Assembly (NCBI GenBank): GCA_963702765.1
Contig: CAVPEB010000065.1
Span: 51,753-115,752 of the forward strand
DNA: 64,000 bases
Direction: 5' to 3'
Source: DATMNR01 sp963702765
GTDB lineage: Bacteria; Chloroflexota; Ktedonobacteria; Ktedonobacterales; Ktedonobacteraceae
The position numbers and the translations under genes are program-made. Shown here piece by piece: positions 1 through 8,506 of this stretch (position 1 is its first letter; every line of letters begins with the position of its first letter). The notes below the pieces were generated by a model that saw only the letters and a program-made list of their open reading frames with translations, was not told the origin of the DNA and did no database searches.

Positions 1-614
1 CATCCGATTTTTCTGCCCTCTTCACCATCATCGAGCATACCTGTTCGTTCATCAATTCCAAGCAAGACAACTCCGGGCAACAATGACGTAAGTTGTTGCG
101 CCCAACCTTTCCCGAACGTATTATGATGAGGCAGCACGCAGGTATTTAGCAGTAGTCCTAATCCCTCTACAACACGTCTTTTACCTGGATCGAAATAATA
201 CTGGCACATGACCATCGCTCCCGCGCTACTACCAGCTATAACCGCTCCATTTGAATAGGCCTGGAGCATAGCTTGCCAACTGGCGCTATGCTTTAAGGTT
301 TCACCAAGATAACCTGTGAAGCCACCTAACATATAGATCAATCGTGACTGGCTGATTGCGTTCACAATCGACGGATCGTTGGCGGAAGCTTTGTCTATAA
401 GTGGCAAAGACTCAACTTGAGTAGCGCCTAGGCTTTTAAACCAGTTTACCCCATTGCGTCCTGCACGCTGGTGGTTATTGTCAGGAGCTGCCGCCGTTGG
501 GATGATACTGATTTGTGCTGATGGGCCTCCAGCAAGTTCGATTGCCCTGCGATCCGGCTCGGACATTTGCCCACCGAATTCCGCACCGCCTTCCAATAAG
601 AGATATCCTTGCAT
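1..614 (-). CDS. Peptidase S51 / cyanophycinase-like protein, 3' end cut by window edge
   Basis: About 204 codons are visible; the C-terminus lies beyond the window edge. The protein begins MQGYLLLEGGAEFGG and contains the nucleophile-elbow motif GSSAGAMV, the serine motif of the S51 class (dipeptidase E and cyanophycinase, class I glutamine amidotransferase-like fold). Family members are cytoplasmic serine peptidases that cut Asp-containing dipeptides or cyanophycin; which substrate applies here cannot be told. A later stretch HHNTFGKGWAQQL and GIDERTGM also fits cyanophycinase-like proteins, where an acidic or His residue completes the active site. The start is the ATG at 614, 24 bases after the yjbQ stop, so the two genes are probably cotranscribed. 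Confidence is high for the family, low for substrate. Confidence 0.8.
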   Translation of the reverse strand, partial: MQGYLLLEGGAEFGGQMSEPDRRAIELAGGPSAQISIIPTAAAPDNNHQRAGRNGVNWFKSLGATQVESLPLIDKASANDPSIVNAISQSRLIYMLGGFTGYLGETLKHSASWQAMLQAYSNGAVIAGSSAGAMVMCQYYFDPGKRRVVEGLGLLLNTCVLPHHNTFGKGWAQQLTSLLPGVVLLGIDERTGMLDDGEEGRKIG

Positions 615-637
615 GTTATGATCCCTCTCCCATCACA

Positions 638-1030
638 CTATGAGCTAAATGTAATATGTAGCGTTCTACGTCTCGGCCCTGACAACTCGACGAGAACAAT
701 CCGTTGCCATGTTCCAAGCAGCAATTGGCGATTTCTAAATGGAACCATCACGGACGGGCCGATTATTGATGAGAGAATATGGTCCGGCGTGTGGGAGGGA
801 TCATGCGGATGACGATAAGAAATCTCTGGCAACAAGCGCCGCAAAGCATCTATGAAATCGAGGTCGGTTCCTGGATCCAGGTCTGCTGTAGTCAAGGCAC
901 ATGTAGTATGAGAGACGAAGACCGAACAGAGGCCATCTTCGCCTGGCGCTTCTTGAAGGTGAGTTTCGACGACCTCGGTGATATCTATTATCTGGTCATT
1001 CCCCATTGTTGCAATGGTGATTGTTCTCAT
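638..1030 (-). CDS. yjbQ: YjbQ family protein (UPF0047, secondary thiamine-phosphate synthase-like)
   Basis: A 130-residue protein covering the whole UPF0047/YjbQ family. Recognisable pieces are the SVFVSHTTCALTT segment near residues 37-49, the central DPSHTPDHILSSIIG with its conserved histidine region, and the C-terminal LGTWQRIVLVE strand that forms the trimeric core. E. coli YjbQ has weak thiamine phosphate synthase activity in vitro; the physiological role is unclear. The gene precedes the S51 peptidase gene by 23 bases on the same strand. Upstream, between positions 1082 and 1138, lies a cluster of GTTATAA repeats that could control it. The start at 1030 has only a weak ribosome binding site; an alternative Met is at codon 9. 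Confidence 0.85.
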   Translation of the reverse strand: MRTITIATMGNDQIIDITEVVETHLQEAPGEDGLCSVFVSHTTCALTTADLDPGTDLDFIDALRRLLPEISYRHPHDPSHTPDHILSSIIGPSVMVPFRNRQLLLGTWQRIVLVELSGPRRRTLHITFSS

Positions 1031-1081
1031 CCAGGTATAACACTCTTTCTTTTCTACACAATTTTTCCCGGATTCAGAATT

Positions 1082-1138
1082 GCTTATAACATCCTAACAT
1101 CTGTAATAATTGTTATAAATGTTATAAGCGTTATAAAC
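1082..1138. promoter_or_regulatory. Cluster of GTTATAA repeats (three tandem 9-bp units plus one inverted copy)
   Basis: Three head-to-tail 9-bp units share GTTATAA (1112-1120, 1121-1129, 1130-1138); the last two bases vary (AT, GC, AC). An inverted copy, GCTTATAAC, sits at 1082-1090. The block lies in the short gap between a membrane protein gene and yjbQ, just upstream of yjbQ. It looks like a multi-site operator or an iteron-like array; the binding protein is unknown. Confidence 0.45.
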
Positions 1139-1143
1139 ACTCA

Positions 1144-1563
1144 TCAGTTTCGATAGTTAAATATTATATTGATAGCTAAGATAATGATAAACAAAAAGAT
1201 CAAGAGGAATGGAGTAAACCATCCGGCAAAAGCCGAGGTTCCCAGAATAATCGCAGTGAGAGGTACAAGCATAACTATCGAGACAATTGCAAGAGCCAGG
1301 CGCTGGCCTGATAAAACTACAGATGACTGGCGAGGGCCACTTCTGAATTCATTGCGCAGTCGCTGAGCGATTGCGTCAGCTAGCTGATCATTATATTGAG
1401 GGTTTCCCTGATACCCACCATCATAATTGGAACTCTCAGTACGATTGGCATAAGACGAAGATTGCCATTCGCGCTCATCGCGAGGCTGTGGTATCGGTTC
1501 CTGATACATGCTTATTCGTTCCTTCCATTCGTCGAGGATGTATTCATGATCTGCACGAGGCAC
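1144..1563 (-). CDS. Hypothetical membrane protein, two C-terminal transmembrane helices
   Basis: 139 residues. The N-terminal half is polar and disordered-looking (rich in Gln, Ser, Asn, Tyr), with a short helix ADAIAQRLRNEFRSG around residues 62-76. The C-terminal half holds two hydrophobic segments, roughly residues 87-110 (LALAIVSIVMLVPLTAIILG) and 114-135. The arrangement, a soluble tail followed by a helical hairpin, is common among small uncharacterised Chloroflexota membrane proteins. No family is recognised and no catalytic motif is visible. It is read in the same direction as yjbQ but separated by the repeat cluster, so it may be its own unit. Confidence 0.5.
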   Translation of the reverse strand: MPRADHEYILDEWKERISMYQEPIPQPRDEREWQSSSYANRTESSNYDGGYQGNPQYNDQLADAIAQRLRNEFRSGPRQSSVVLSGQRLALAIVSIVMLVPLTAIILGTSAFAGWFTPFLLIFLFIIILAINIIFNYRN

Positions 1564-1689
1564 AAAGATATCTATTACTCTGATTACTATTGTACGCTCA
1601 TAGGTTACGAAAGTTACACACTATCCTGAGCGATAGAAGAAGCAATCTTGCCTCTATCCTTTTACCAAGCTTGCTCGCTTTGCAACTAG

Positions 1690-2107
1690 TCAAGCAAGCA
1701 AGATCAATCCCAGGAGGAAAGCCAGATTTACGATTGTCAGACCGATCATATTTTTTCGGCTAGAGTGAAGGACAAATTCTGATAGAGCTGCTAAAAGTGC
1801 AAAAAAAATTAGCACACCTGTTGCAAGGGCCAGGCGCCGTTGTGCGTCACACCCTGGACGCTTTGCCCAATGAGTAATAGTCCACCATGAAAGTATTACT
1901 ATAAGAAAAAATATCAGTAAAGGTAATAAACATAAGTGGAGGAGTAAAACCAGTAAGTATCTCTGATATGATTGGTGCAAGAAAGAAAAAAGTTAGCAAT
2001 GCGGGCCAGGTACGTTGGGGACGAGAGAGTACCTGGGTTGGGATATCTGAAATGTGCAGGCAGGAGTTATAGGCAGATGAGCGTGCCATAGTAGAATCTC
2101 CTATCAA
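1690..2107 (-). pseudogene. Small membrane protein gene apparently split by a frameshift
   Basis: Two overlapping readings are both membrane-protein-like. The first begins near 2107 (or the Met at 2089) and reads through FFFLAPIISEILTG at about residues 40-53, a loop plus helix pattern seen in uncharacterised Ktedonobacterial membrane proteins. The second, in the next frame, contains hydrophobic helices LLPLLIFFLIVIL, LATGVLIFFALLAALSEFVL and LTIVNLAFLLGLILLA and ends at 1690. A one-base insertion around 1930-1960 would join them into a protein of about 135 residues with four helices. It could instead be two unrelated short genes, so the joined model is tentative. Confidence 0.35.
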
Positions 2108-2125
2108 ACATTATGTTCGATACAA

Positions 2126-2227
2126 TCAGATGGGTTTCTGTCTATCAAGGCCTCGTTTGAGTAGTCCAAGCAAAGCAATAGTCCCGAACCAGATAGCAAC
2201 CAATACCCAGGATCGTTTCTCATTCAT
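2126..2227 (-). CDS. Very small single-helix membrane protein (33 aa)
   Basis: A 33-residue reading frame starting MNEKRSWVLVAIWF, with one transmembrane helix (residues 7-23) followed by a basic tail KRGLDRQKPI. A good ribosome binding site (AAAGGATG) lies about 6 bases ahead of the ATG at 2227. Positive-inside charge distribution suggests the C-terminus faces the cytoplasm. Its size would hide it from most gene callers. It precedes the split membrane protein gene on the same strand. No function can be assigned. Confidence 0.4.
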   Translation of the reverse strand: MNEKRSWVLVAIWFGTIALLGLLKRGLDRQKPI

Positions 2228-2411
2228 AGATTTCATCCTTTTAATTCAGACACACAATCCTTATACATAATAGCATATTAAAAGTCAGCGAAGTATTGAG
2301 CAAAAGCACATCGTTTCTTGAGAATTTCTTGAATATTGTCTGCTACGATAGGTAACAAAGTGACTTGCATAGGCACTGGATGCCACTTTATCATTCTGAA
2401 AAGGTAGATAC

Positions 2412-3854
2412 ATGAAAAGCTTCAATCCAAGGATACATCATGGGACTCAGAAGATACTTACAATTCTGTTTACTTCCCTTTTTGCTACGTCATTATTCAC
2501 AGCTTGCGGCAGTTCAACGACAATAAATCAACCTGCCGATATCCACAAGATCAAGCATATTGTGGTAATAATGCAGGAGAATCGTTCTTTCGATACATAT
2601 TTCGGCACATATCCTGGCGCTGATGGCATTCCCGCCGGTACCTGCGTGCCAAATCCACTTACAAATCAGTGTGTGAAGCCTTTCCACAATCCGAATGACA
2701 TGAATTATGGTGGTCCACACAGTGCAAGCAATGCAACAGCCGATATCAATGGCGGCAAAATGGATGGATTTATCCAACAGGAACAGAAAGGCAGCAAGGT
2801 AGCCTGTAAAAACAATTTTGATCCTGCTTGTACTTTGAAGCAGCAACAACCCGATGTAATGGGTTATCATGATGCTCGCGAAATTCCAAATTACTGGGCA
2901 TATGCCGGACAGTTTGTGCTCCAGGATCACATGTTTGAGCCCAATGCTTCATGGAGTCTACCAGAACACCTGTTTATGGTCTCCGAGTGGTCTGCCAAGT
3001 GCAGCCAGCAAGGAGATCCTATGAGCTGCGTCAATGCATTACAAAACCCACAATCGCTGGGTCAAGGGAAACGAGCGATTGCTCAAAAGAGACCAGACTA
3101 TGCCTGGACTGACCTGACGTATCTGCTGCACAAGTCGCATGTGAGCTGGGCATATTATGTTGCCGATGGAACGCAACCTGACTGCGATGACGATGCCATG
3201 TTCTGCAAGCCTCAGCCACAACATGCTGGGACGCCTGAAATCTGGAATCCTCTTCCTTACTTCGATACAGTGAAGCAGGACGGTGAGCTTGGCAATATCC
3301 AACAGCTCTCAAAGTTCTACACGGCTGCTAAAGATGGCACATTACCATCAGTATCGTGGATTGCGCCTAATGGACAGACGAGTGAGCATCCACCAGCACT
3401 GGTAAGCACTGGCCAGGCATATGTCACAAATCTGATCAATACGATTATGCAAGGGCCAGACTGGAGTAGTACAGCGATCCTTCTCGCCTGGGACGATTGG
3501 GGTGGATTCTACGATCACGTTGTACCACCACACGTTGATATCAATGGGTATGGCCTGCGAGTACCTGGGATTGTGATTAGTCCATACGCGAAACAAGGAT
3601 ATATCGATCACCAGACATTAAGTTTCGACGCATATGTCAAGTTTATCGAGGACGATTTTCTGAGCGGGCAACGTATTGACCCACAAACAGATGGGAGACC
3701 AGACCCACGACCGGATGTGAGAGAGAATATGCCTCAGCTTGGTAATCTGCTAACAGACTTTGACTTTACGCAACAACCACGCCCACCATTGATCTTGCCA
3801 ACCAATCCTCCTCCCGGGCCTGCATCGACTCCACCAGGAGGGACTTCGTCGTAA
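2412..3854 (+). CDS. Secreted lipoprotein phosphoesterase (phospholipase C / acid phosphatase family)
   Basis: 480 residues. A lipoprotein signal peptide spans the first 32 residues with lipobox LFTAC, placing the enzyme on the outside of the membrane. The mature protein starts with HIVVIMQENRSFDTYFGTYPG, the hallmark of PF04185 phosphoesterases (bacterial phospholipase C and acid phosphatase AcpA), where Glu and Asn of the QENRSFD motif bind the metal and Ser/Thr chemistry follows. Later family segments are FEPNASWSLPEH, SWIAPNGQTSEHPP, LLAWDDWGGFYDHVVPP and the C-terminal SFDAYVKFIEDDFL. A proline-rich tail follows. Substrates could be phospholipids or phosphomonoesters; phosphate scavenging is plausible. 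A hairpin that may terminate transcription follows at 3883-3913. Confidence 0.85.
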   Translation: MKSFNPRIHHGTQKILTILFTSLFATSLFTACGSSTTINQPADIHKIKHIVVIMQENRSFDTYFGTYPGADGIPAGTCVPNPLTNQCVKPFHNPNDMNYGGPHSASNATADINGGKMDGFIQQEQKGSKVACKNNFDPACTLKQQQPDVMGYHDAREIPNYWAYAGQFVLQDHMFEPNASWSLPEHLFMVSEWSAKCSQQGDPMSCVNALQNPQSLGQGKRAIAQKRPDYAWTDLTYLLHKSHVSWAYYVADGTQPDCDDDAMFCKPQPQHAGTPEIWNPLPYFDTVKQDGELGNIQQLSKFYTAAKDGTLPSVSWIAPNGQTSEHPPALVSTGQAYVTNLINTIMQGPDWSSTAILLAWDDWGGFYDHVVPPHVDINGYGLRVPGIVISPYAKQGYIDHQTLSFDAYVKFIEDDFLSGQRIDPQTDGRPDPRPDVRENMPQLGNLLTDFDFTQQPRPPLILPTNPPPGPASTPPGGTSS

Positions 3855-3882
3855 ATTAAAGTCGGTATTAATGCCTCTTTCC

Positions 3883-3913
3883 GATATCTGCATACCAGGT
3901 GTATGCAGGTATC
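3883..3913 (+). terminator. Hairpin downstream of the phosphoesterase gene
   Basis: Arms at 3883-3895 (GATATCTGCATAC) and 3901-3913 pair over 13 bases with one G-T wobble and a 5-base loop. A short T-rich run follows (GCTTGTATTTCC). It sits 29 bases after the phosphoesterase stop and just ahead of the IS5-like element, so it probably ends that transcript. Confidence 0.5.
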
Positions 3914-3948
3914 GCTTGTATTTCCCCTAGATTCTTCTGAAGTATTAA

Positions 3949-3995
3949 GAGGGTGTTTTGGAAATGGGTGAAGGCCTCTCGCGTGATAAACTGAG
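3949..3995 (+). repeat. Left inverted end of the IS5-like unit
   Basis: 47 bases starting GAGGGTGTTTTGGAAATGGG and ending CTGAG, matching the complement of 7199-7245 with two mismatches over 3954-3995 and two more in the tip (GG against CC). The transposase start codon follows 3 bases later. Confidence 0.75.
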
Positions 3996-3998
3996 TGG

Positions 3999-4843
3999 AT
4001 GAGAACCAGTTACCCAAGCAATCTTTCCGATGCAGAATGGGAGACTATGCAGCACTATCTTCCTCCCTTGCCCAAACGTGGCAGGCCACCAATTCACTCC
4101 CCGCGCGCCATTTTTGATGCCATCTTCTACGTGCTGCGCACGAGCTGCCCCTGGCGCTACCTCCCAGCCAACTTCCCGCCGTGGCAAACGGTCTTCTACC
4201 ATTTCCGGCGCTTGCGCTTTAAAGGCACCTGGACACTCTTGCTGCCGGCGCTCCATCGGGCCGAGCGCGAACGGCAAGGAAGGAACCTTCATCCCAGTGC
4301 TGCCATTCTGGATGCGGCATAAGTGTAAAAACCGTTGAGGAGTCCGCTGGGATCTGTGGCTACGATGCTCACAAGCATGTGAAAGGCCAGAAACGGAACC
4401 TCTTAGTTGATACACTTAGGATCCCACTTTCGATCTACGTCGCTCCTGCTGATACGCACGACATGACGGGGGCTCGTTGTCTGCTCGGCTTGACTCACGT
4501 TCTTCATGCCCCGCCTGAAGAAGATCTGGGCCGATGCGACATACCGCGGGCAGGAGTTAGCTGAGTGGTGCCGAGCCGAGGGGGACTGGAATCTGGAGGT
4601 AGTGGAACGCGCACCAGGAACACGCGGTTTCGCTATTCAGCCTGCGCCAGGTGGGTGGTGGAGCGGACATATGGACGGCTTTCCCGCAGTAGAAGATTGA
4701 GCAAGGATTATGAGCTAAAAGTGCAGACGAGCGAGACACTGATCCAGGTGGCGATGATCCGGCTCCTCCTCGCTCGCCTGGGCCGCGGCGACGAGCCTGT
4801 TCCGGAACAGGCTCGTCGCCCTGAACTTGTCTCTCTCCCATGA
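3999..4843 (+). pseudogene. IS5-family (IS427/IS1031-like) transposase, broken by several frameshifts
   Basis: The N-terminal part (MRTSYPSNLSDAEWETMQHY, then a GRPP helix-turn-helix region and CPWRYLPANFPPWQTVFYHF) is typical of the IS5 DUF4096 domain. The DDE core is split: one frame stops after SAAILDAA at about 4320, a second gives ESAGICGYDAHKHVKG and LLVDTL through about 4500, a third gives PRLKKIWADATYRGQELAEW, and a fourth carries RWVVERTYGRLSRSRRLSKDYE to the end. IS427-group elements sometimes use one programmed frameshift between two reading frames, but three shifts imply loss of function or sequence error. The final segment reads through a perfect 34-bp palindrome. Confidence 0.8.
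4787..4820. repeat. Perfect 34-bp palindrome at the transposase 3' end
   Basis: Two uninterrupted 17-base arms, GGCGACGAGCCTGTTCC and its exact complement, meet with no spacer. It lies exactly where the conserved transposase sequence (LARLGR) ends. It could act as a terminator-like cruciform, a recombination site or the scar of an inverted duplication. Confidence 0.7.
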
Positions 4844-5314
4844 CTGGTGTTCTACTCTACGCCTCCACGCTTTTCTTTCTCTCAGCCGCGGATGGGCAGG
4901 GAAAAGCAGGAGTGAACCAGCACTCATTGAGATCCCTTCCTTTGTGCTTCCTGGTCGCTTGTGTAGCACTGGGCCTTGCGGTACATGTTCACTGCACGTG
5001 AAGGGTGTCAATGCAAGGCCGAATGGCGGACACATTCCGCTGTCAAGAGGCGAAAGTAGGGGGATCGTTGATGCACACCAGGTAGAGAAACTGTCCACCC
5101 CATACGTGCCGAAGCAGCCAGGGAAAGCTCGCCTCCGTGATGGATCTCATATTCCATGACATGCCAGACAATCCACTACGGGGTGTGCGCAGGCTCTTCT
5201 TCTAGCCGCTTTCATCCGTAGCCATTCCTGATGAGAGGAACCAAACTCCTTCTTACTCACCCAACGGTGCGCTTTGCACCGAGCGCTGAGTTCTGGCCGG
5301 GCGCCGGCGAGCCC
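4844..5314. other. GC-rich gap inside the IS5-like unit without a recognisable gene
   Basis: About 470 bases between the transposase remnant and the quinoprotein gene. No reading frame here resembles a known family in any frame; short open frames on both strands have no visible start signals or domain motifs. It may be eroded coding sequence. Confidence 0.5.
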
Positions 5315-6890
5315 CTACGTACCAAGTCGATAGGCGACCACCGCCGGGTGCTGCGTCGCCGTCAGTGGGATGCCTACGCCGGCGAGCAGCGTATTCCCAA
5401 CGATGGCCAACGTCGCATTCGAGCCGGCCGGTAGCTGCGCCGTCCAGACGACCGATCCATCCTGGCGCGAGAGCGCTATGAGTTCGCCGGTGAACGTGGT
5501 CGTAAACACGAGATCATTGGAGACCGTCGCCCCTCCAAACGGCAATTGTGGCAGTTGGGTTGCCCACAGTGGCTTCCCTGTGGCTAGGTCGATGGCAACC
5601 ATCTCACCTTTGCCCTGGTAGAAGTTTGACGTGCCAACAGGGGCTGTGGCAGTCGCGAACGTTTCTGGCAGGTTAACAACCGGCACATACACCACGCCGT
5701 CCGCAGCCGCCATGTTCGTCTCCACCCCGCCGGCTTCTCCTGGATCCAGCGTGTACGGGGTCTGTAGATGGAGTGTGCCGTCGAGGGCCAACTGATCATC
5801 ATTGTCGTGTCCGTTATGGATACCGACTGCTGTTTTCCACAGCAACTGGCCGCTCGCGGCGTCGAAGGCGAACACAACCCCCCCTTTGCCGGCGGCGAGT
5901 ACCACCGGACGCCCGGCAACCGTGGTATAGATGGGCGAGATCTGCAGATCCCAATCATGAAAGTCGTTGGGGAATGCCTGGTAATACCATTCCAACTGAC
6001 CCGTCGTTTGATTGAGCTTGACGATACTATCCGTATACAATTCGCGGCTGGGGGTCGCGCTGCGCCTCCTGGAGCGAGAGATAGGGATTGCCGATGCCCG
6101 CGTAGACGGAGTTATCCGGGCCGATCAGCATGGCATCCCAGGCACCCCCTGCGGTCGCTGTGAGCTGCTGACCCACCTTATCCACCACGGTCTGGAAGCT
6201 CCAGAGCGTGGCGCCGGTGGCGGCGTCGAGGGCATAGATGATGCCGCCACCAACGGTGAGCGCCGACGAGACGAAGACCTTGCCGTTGGCCACCTGTGGG
6301 GCGATGTCGAAGTTGACCTGGCCTGTCGCGAGATGCGTGTCATACCACACTTGTCGACCTGTTTGCGCATCGAGGGCGAACACCCCACAAGCTGTGACGC
6401 CGTAGATCCTGCCATTGGCGATGGTCACGCCGTTTGGCCCATAATCCGGAGAGTTGTACGTGTGTGTCCAGAGCACCTGGCCAGTCGCATCCCGCACCGC
6501 CATGACATTCGAAGCCCCATCCTGAAGATAGGCGATGCCGTTGGCAATCACGGGATTGGCAACGTCCGCACCAGTCGCACCTTTGCCTTGCAGCGGGATC
6601 GTCCAGGCTATCCCCAGCTTCGACACGTTCGTCGAAGAAATGGTCGAGTGCGCGACCCGCGTGTTGTACAGGTTCTGATTCGGGGAAGGCCACTCCGTTG
6701 CGTAGCAGACATCCTCCACGGGGGCACCGGGCGGTACAGATGTAGCACTGGCTGCAGCCGACGTGTTGCATGGCAGCGGCGTAGGGGTGCCTTGCACTGA
6801 TGGCGCGCCGCCGCACGAGGCGCTCAAGGCAGTGAGTACCAGGGCGGCCACAAAACCTCTCCATGTGCCGGGTCGTTTCAAGATGTGCAT
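5315..6890 (-). CDS. PQQ-type beta-propeller lipoprotein, reading frame broken once
   Basis: Start at the ATG at 6890 has a clear AAGGAG site 6 bases ahead. A lipoprotein signal (MHILKRPGTWRGFVAALVLT then lipobox LSASC) anchors it outside the membrane. Repeated blade motifs follow: ATGQVLWTH, AQTGRQVWYD, AATGATLWSF, ASGQLLWKT, ATGKPLWAT and RQDGSVVWTAQL, typical of PQQ enzyme repeats and quinoprotein dehydrogenases or BamB-like propellers. A segment DFHDWDLQISPIY resembles quinoprotein alcohol dehydrogenases. The frame changes around 6040-6060, next to a run of five G (SLQEAQR to LYTDSIVKLN), consistent with one extra base. About 525 residues when joined. Whether it binds PQQ cannot be judged. 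It is cargo of the IS5-like unit. Confidence 0.7.
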
Positions 6891-7198
6891 CTTCAACTCC
6901 TTCTCAGTCTCAGTGATAGCTGGGGATAGGTATACAACATGAATCCCGATCATACCTCTGTCTGACAACTATCAATTTTCCCGCTGACAGGCAAGATAGA
7001 CACCAGGGGCGAACATTCCCGAGTACCAGCAACAAGATCTCGGTATCAAGAGCATGTTCCTTGTCTCCTTGACGAGCGGGAAAACGAGCTTCTTCGTCAT
7101 TTTACCGTGCCCCTCGGCCGCTTGCGCGCCAGGTGTTCCTTGAACTCCCGACCAGGCGCATCGTCTTTCCAGATGTAGGTTTCCAGGTACAATGCTCT
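6891..7198. other. Non-coding right part of the IS5-like unit, upstream of the quinoprotein gene
   Basis: About 300 bases between the lipoprotein start and the right inverted end. It should hold the promoter of the lipoprotein gene; no convincing promoter or known gene was seen. A short minus-strand stretch encodes LETYIWKDDAPGREFKEHLA followed by basic residues and a stop, which might be the C-terminal scrap of a lost gene. Confidence 0.35.
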
Positions 7199-7245
7199 CT
7201 CAGTGTATCACGCGAGAGGCCTTCGCCCATTTCCAAAACAGGCTC
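7199..7245 (-). repeat. Right inverted end of the IS5-like unit
   Basis: Complement of this 47-base stretch matches the left end at 3949-3995 with only scattered mismatches; the tip reads GAGCCTGTTTTGG. Similarity stops just inside CTGAG, where the left end continues into the transposase leader, so this is a true right end rather than a second copy of the left end. Confidence 0.7.
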
Positions 7246-7271
7246 TAAGATTGATGTTGAGTTCTATCGTG

Positions 7272-8480
7272 TTAAGAATTCTTTCGCACGATGAATTGAA
7301 ATCCTGATATGACCACAATTGTAACCCCAATTCCTGCTAAGATCGTAGCATCTTCCAACCCAATCTTTGCTGAAATTCCAGTTACAATGAAAGCTCCAAG
7401 TGGAGTGAAACCAGCGGCAATCAGGGTATAGAGGCTCATAACTCTTCCTTTCATGGCAGATGGAGCAGAAGTTTGCAATAGAGTATTTGCTACCATCATG
7501 GTCATCGTAGCTCCTGCGCCACAACAAATCAGTACAAGAGAGACTAATAAGAAATTAGATACCAGCGCAAAGATCGCCAGGGAGATGCCAAAACACACAC
7601 CAGTGATTAATAGTAAGTGCTCAAGCCGCTTTGATGATCTAAGTGAGGCAAGCAGGAGTGCGCCTATCAAGGACCCCAACCCAGATGCTGCGACCATTAA
7701 ACCAAGTCCCTGAGGCCCTACATGTTGGACTTCTCGCGCAAAAGCTGGCATGAGCAGCAAATAAGGACGTCCCAGTAAACTCGTTGCCGCAGCAATTCCA
7801 AGCACCGCCAGAATTGCAGATTGGTGTCGCAAAGAGCCAAATTCGCGCAATGATGTAGTGAGTGATTTATTCCTACTTGCAAATATCAGACTTACCCTTC
7901 CATGATTAGTTTTTTCAATCGAAATTGCAGCTAGCGCAAAGAGTACTGCCAAAAAGCTGAACGCATTTAACAAAAAACATCCCGCGGCGCCAACTCGCAA
8001 GAGTACTAGCCCTGCCAATGAAGGACCAATCACAGCAGCGCCATTATACACGCTAGCATTAAGGGCTACGGCGCTCAAGAGCAAATCCTTATCAACAAGA
8101 TCACTGAGAAAGGCCTGCCGTGCAGGGTTATCGATAGCGGTGACTGCTGCGGACAGTACAGCAATGAGCAACAAACTCCAAAGAGGTGGCTTGCTCATCG
8201 AAGCCAGGATGGTGAGACAGAAAGCAAGTACCATTGCAGCACTTTGAGTTACCAATAGAAGATGCAGGCGAAGGAAACGGTCTGCGAGAATTCCGCCGAC
8301 GAGCGAAAATAAGAGTATAGGTAGAAATTGGGCCAGGCCAAGCAATCCTAAGGCAATAGGCGAGCCAGTCAACTGTAAGATAAACCACCCAAGCGCAACA
8401 ACTTGCATCCAATTACCAATATTGGAGACTGCCTGCCCTAACCAATAGAGACGAAAGTTGCGCTCGCGCAATGCAATCAT
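7272..8480 (-). CDS. MFS transporter, EntS/MFS_3-like efflux protein
   Basis: 402 residues with about twelve hydrophobic segments. It opens with ALRERNFRLYWLGQAVSNIGNWMQVVALGWFILQLTGSP, the standard N-terminus of the enterobactin-exporter-like branch of the major facilitator superfamily (PF05977), and carries the loop motif GGILADRF between helices 2 and 3. Such proteins export siderophores, drugs or other small molecules using the proton gradient; the substrate here is unknown. The stop lies 26 bases beyond the end of the IS5-like unit, so the insertion landed just downstream. The gene is preceded by an LmbE-type deacetylase gene and a haloalkane dehalogenase gene on the same strand, possibly one transcription unit. 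Confidence 0.85.
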   Translation of the reverse strand: MIALRERNFRLYWLGQAVSNIGNWMQVVALGWFILQLTGSPIALGLLGLAQFLPILLFSLVGGILADRFLRLHLLLVTQSAAMVLAFCLTILASMSKPPLWSLLLIAVLSAAVTAIDNPARQAFLSDLVDKDLLLSAVALNASVYNGAAVIGPSLAGLVLLRVGAAGCFLLNAFSFLAVLFALAAISIEKTNHGRVSLIFASRNKSLTTSLREFGSLRHQSAILAVLGIAAATSLLGRPYLLLMPAFAREVQHVGPQGLGLMVAASGLGSLIGALLLASLRSSKRLEHLLLITGVCFGISLAIFALVSNFLLVSLVLICCGAGATMTMMVANTLLQTSAPSAMKGRVMSLYTLIAAGFTPLGAFIVTGISAKIGLEDATILAGIGVTIVVISGFQFIVRKNS

Positions 8481-8506
8481 TGATCATCCTTTACCTGGGG
8501 ATGTGA

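Larger units (their letters stand above)
3949..7245. mobile_element. IS5-like transposable unit carrying a quinoprotein lipoprotein gene as cargo
   Basis: The unit is bounded by long inverted ends beginning GAGGGTGTTTTGG (3949, left) and GAGCCTGTTTTGG (complement, 7245, right). A TAA trinucleotide abuts both tips (3946-3948 and 7246-7248), the size and pattern expected for IS1031-type target duplications. Inside are a decayed IS5-family transposase at the left end and, on the opposite strand, a frameshifted quinoprotein-like gene. The interior is clearly richer in GC than the flanks. Read literally, a 3.3-kb block with a passenger gene moved as one. The alternative is two IS ends left after deletions between neighbouring copies. 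Confidence 0.6.

Noticed and set aside
4787..4820. Intrinsic terminator for the transposase
   Set aside because: No T-rich tail follows the palindrome, and the reading frame continues through it; kept only as a repeat.
6012..6800. 262-residue plus-strand frame over the quinoprotein gene
   Set aside because: Composition is Arg-rich as expected for the complement of a GC-rich propeller gene; the minus-strand blades are clear.
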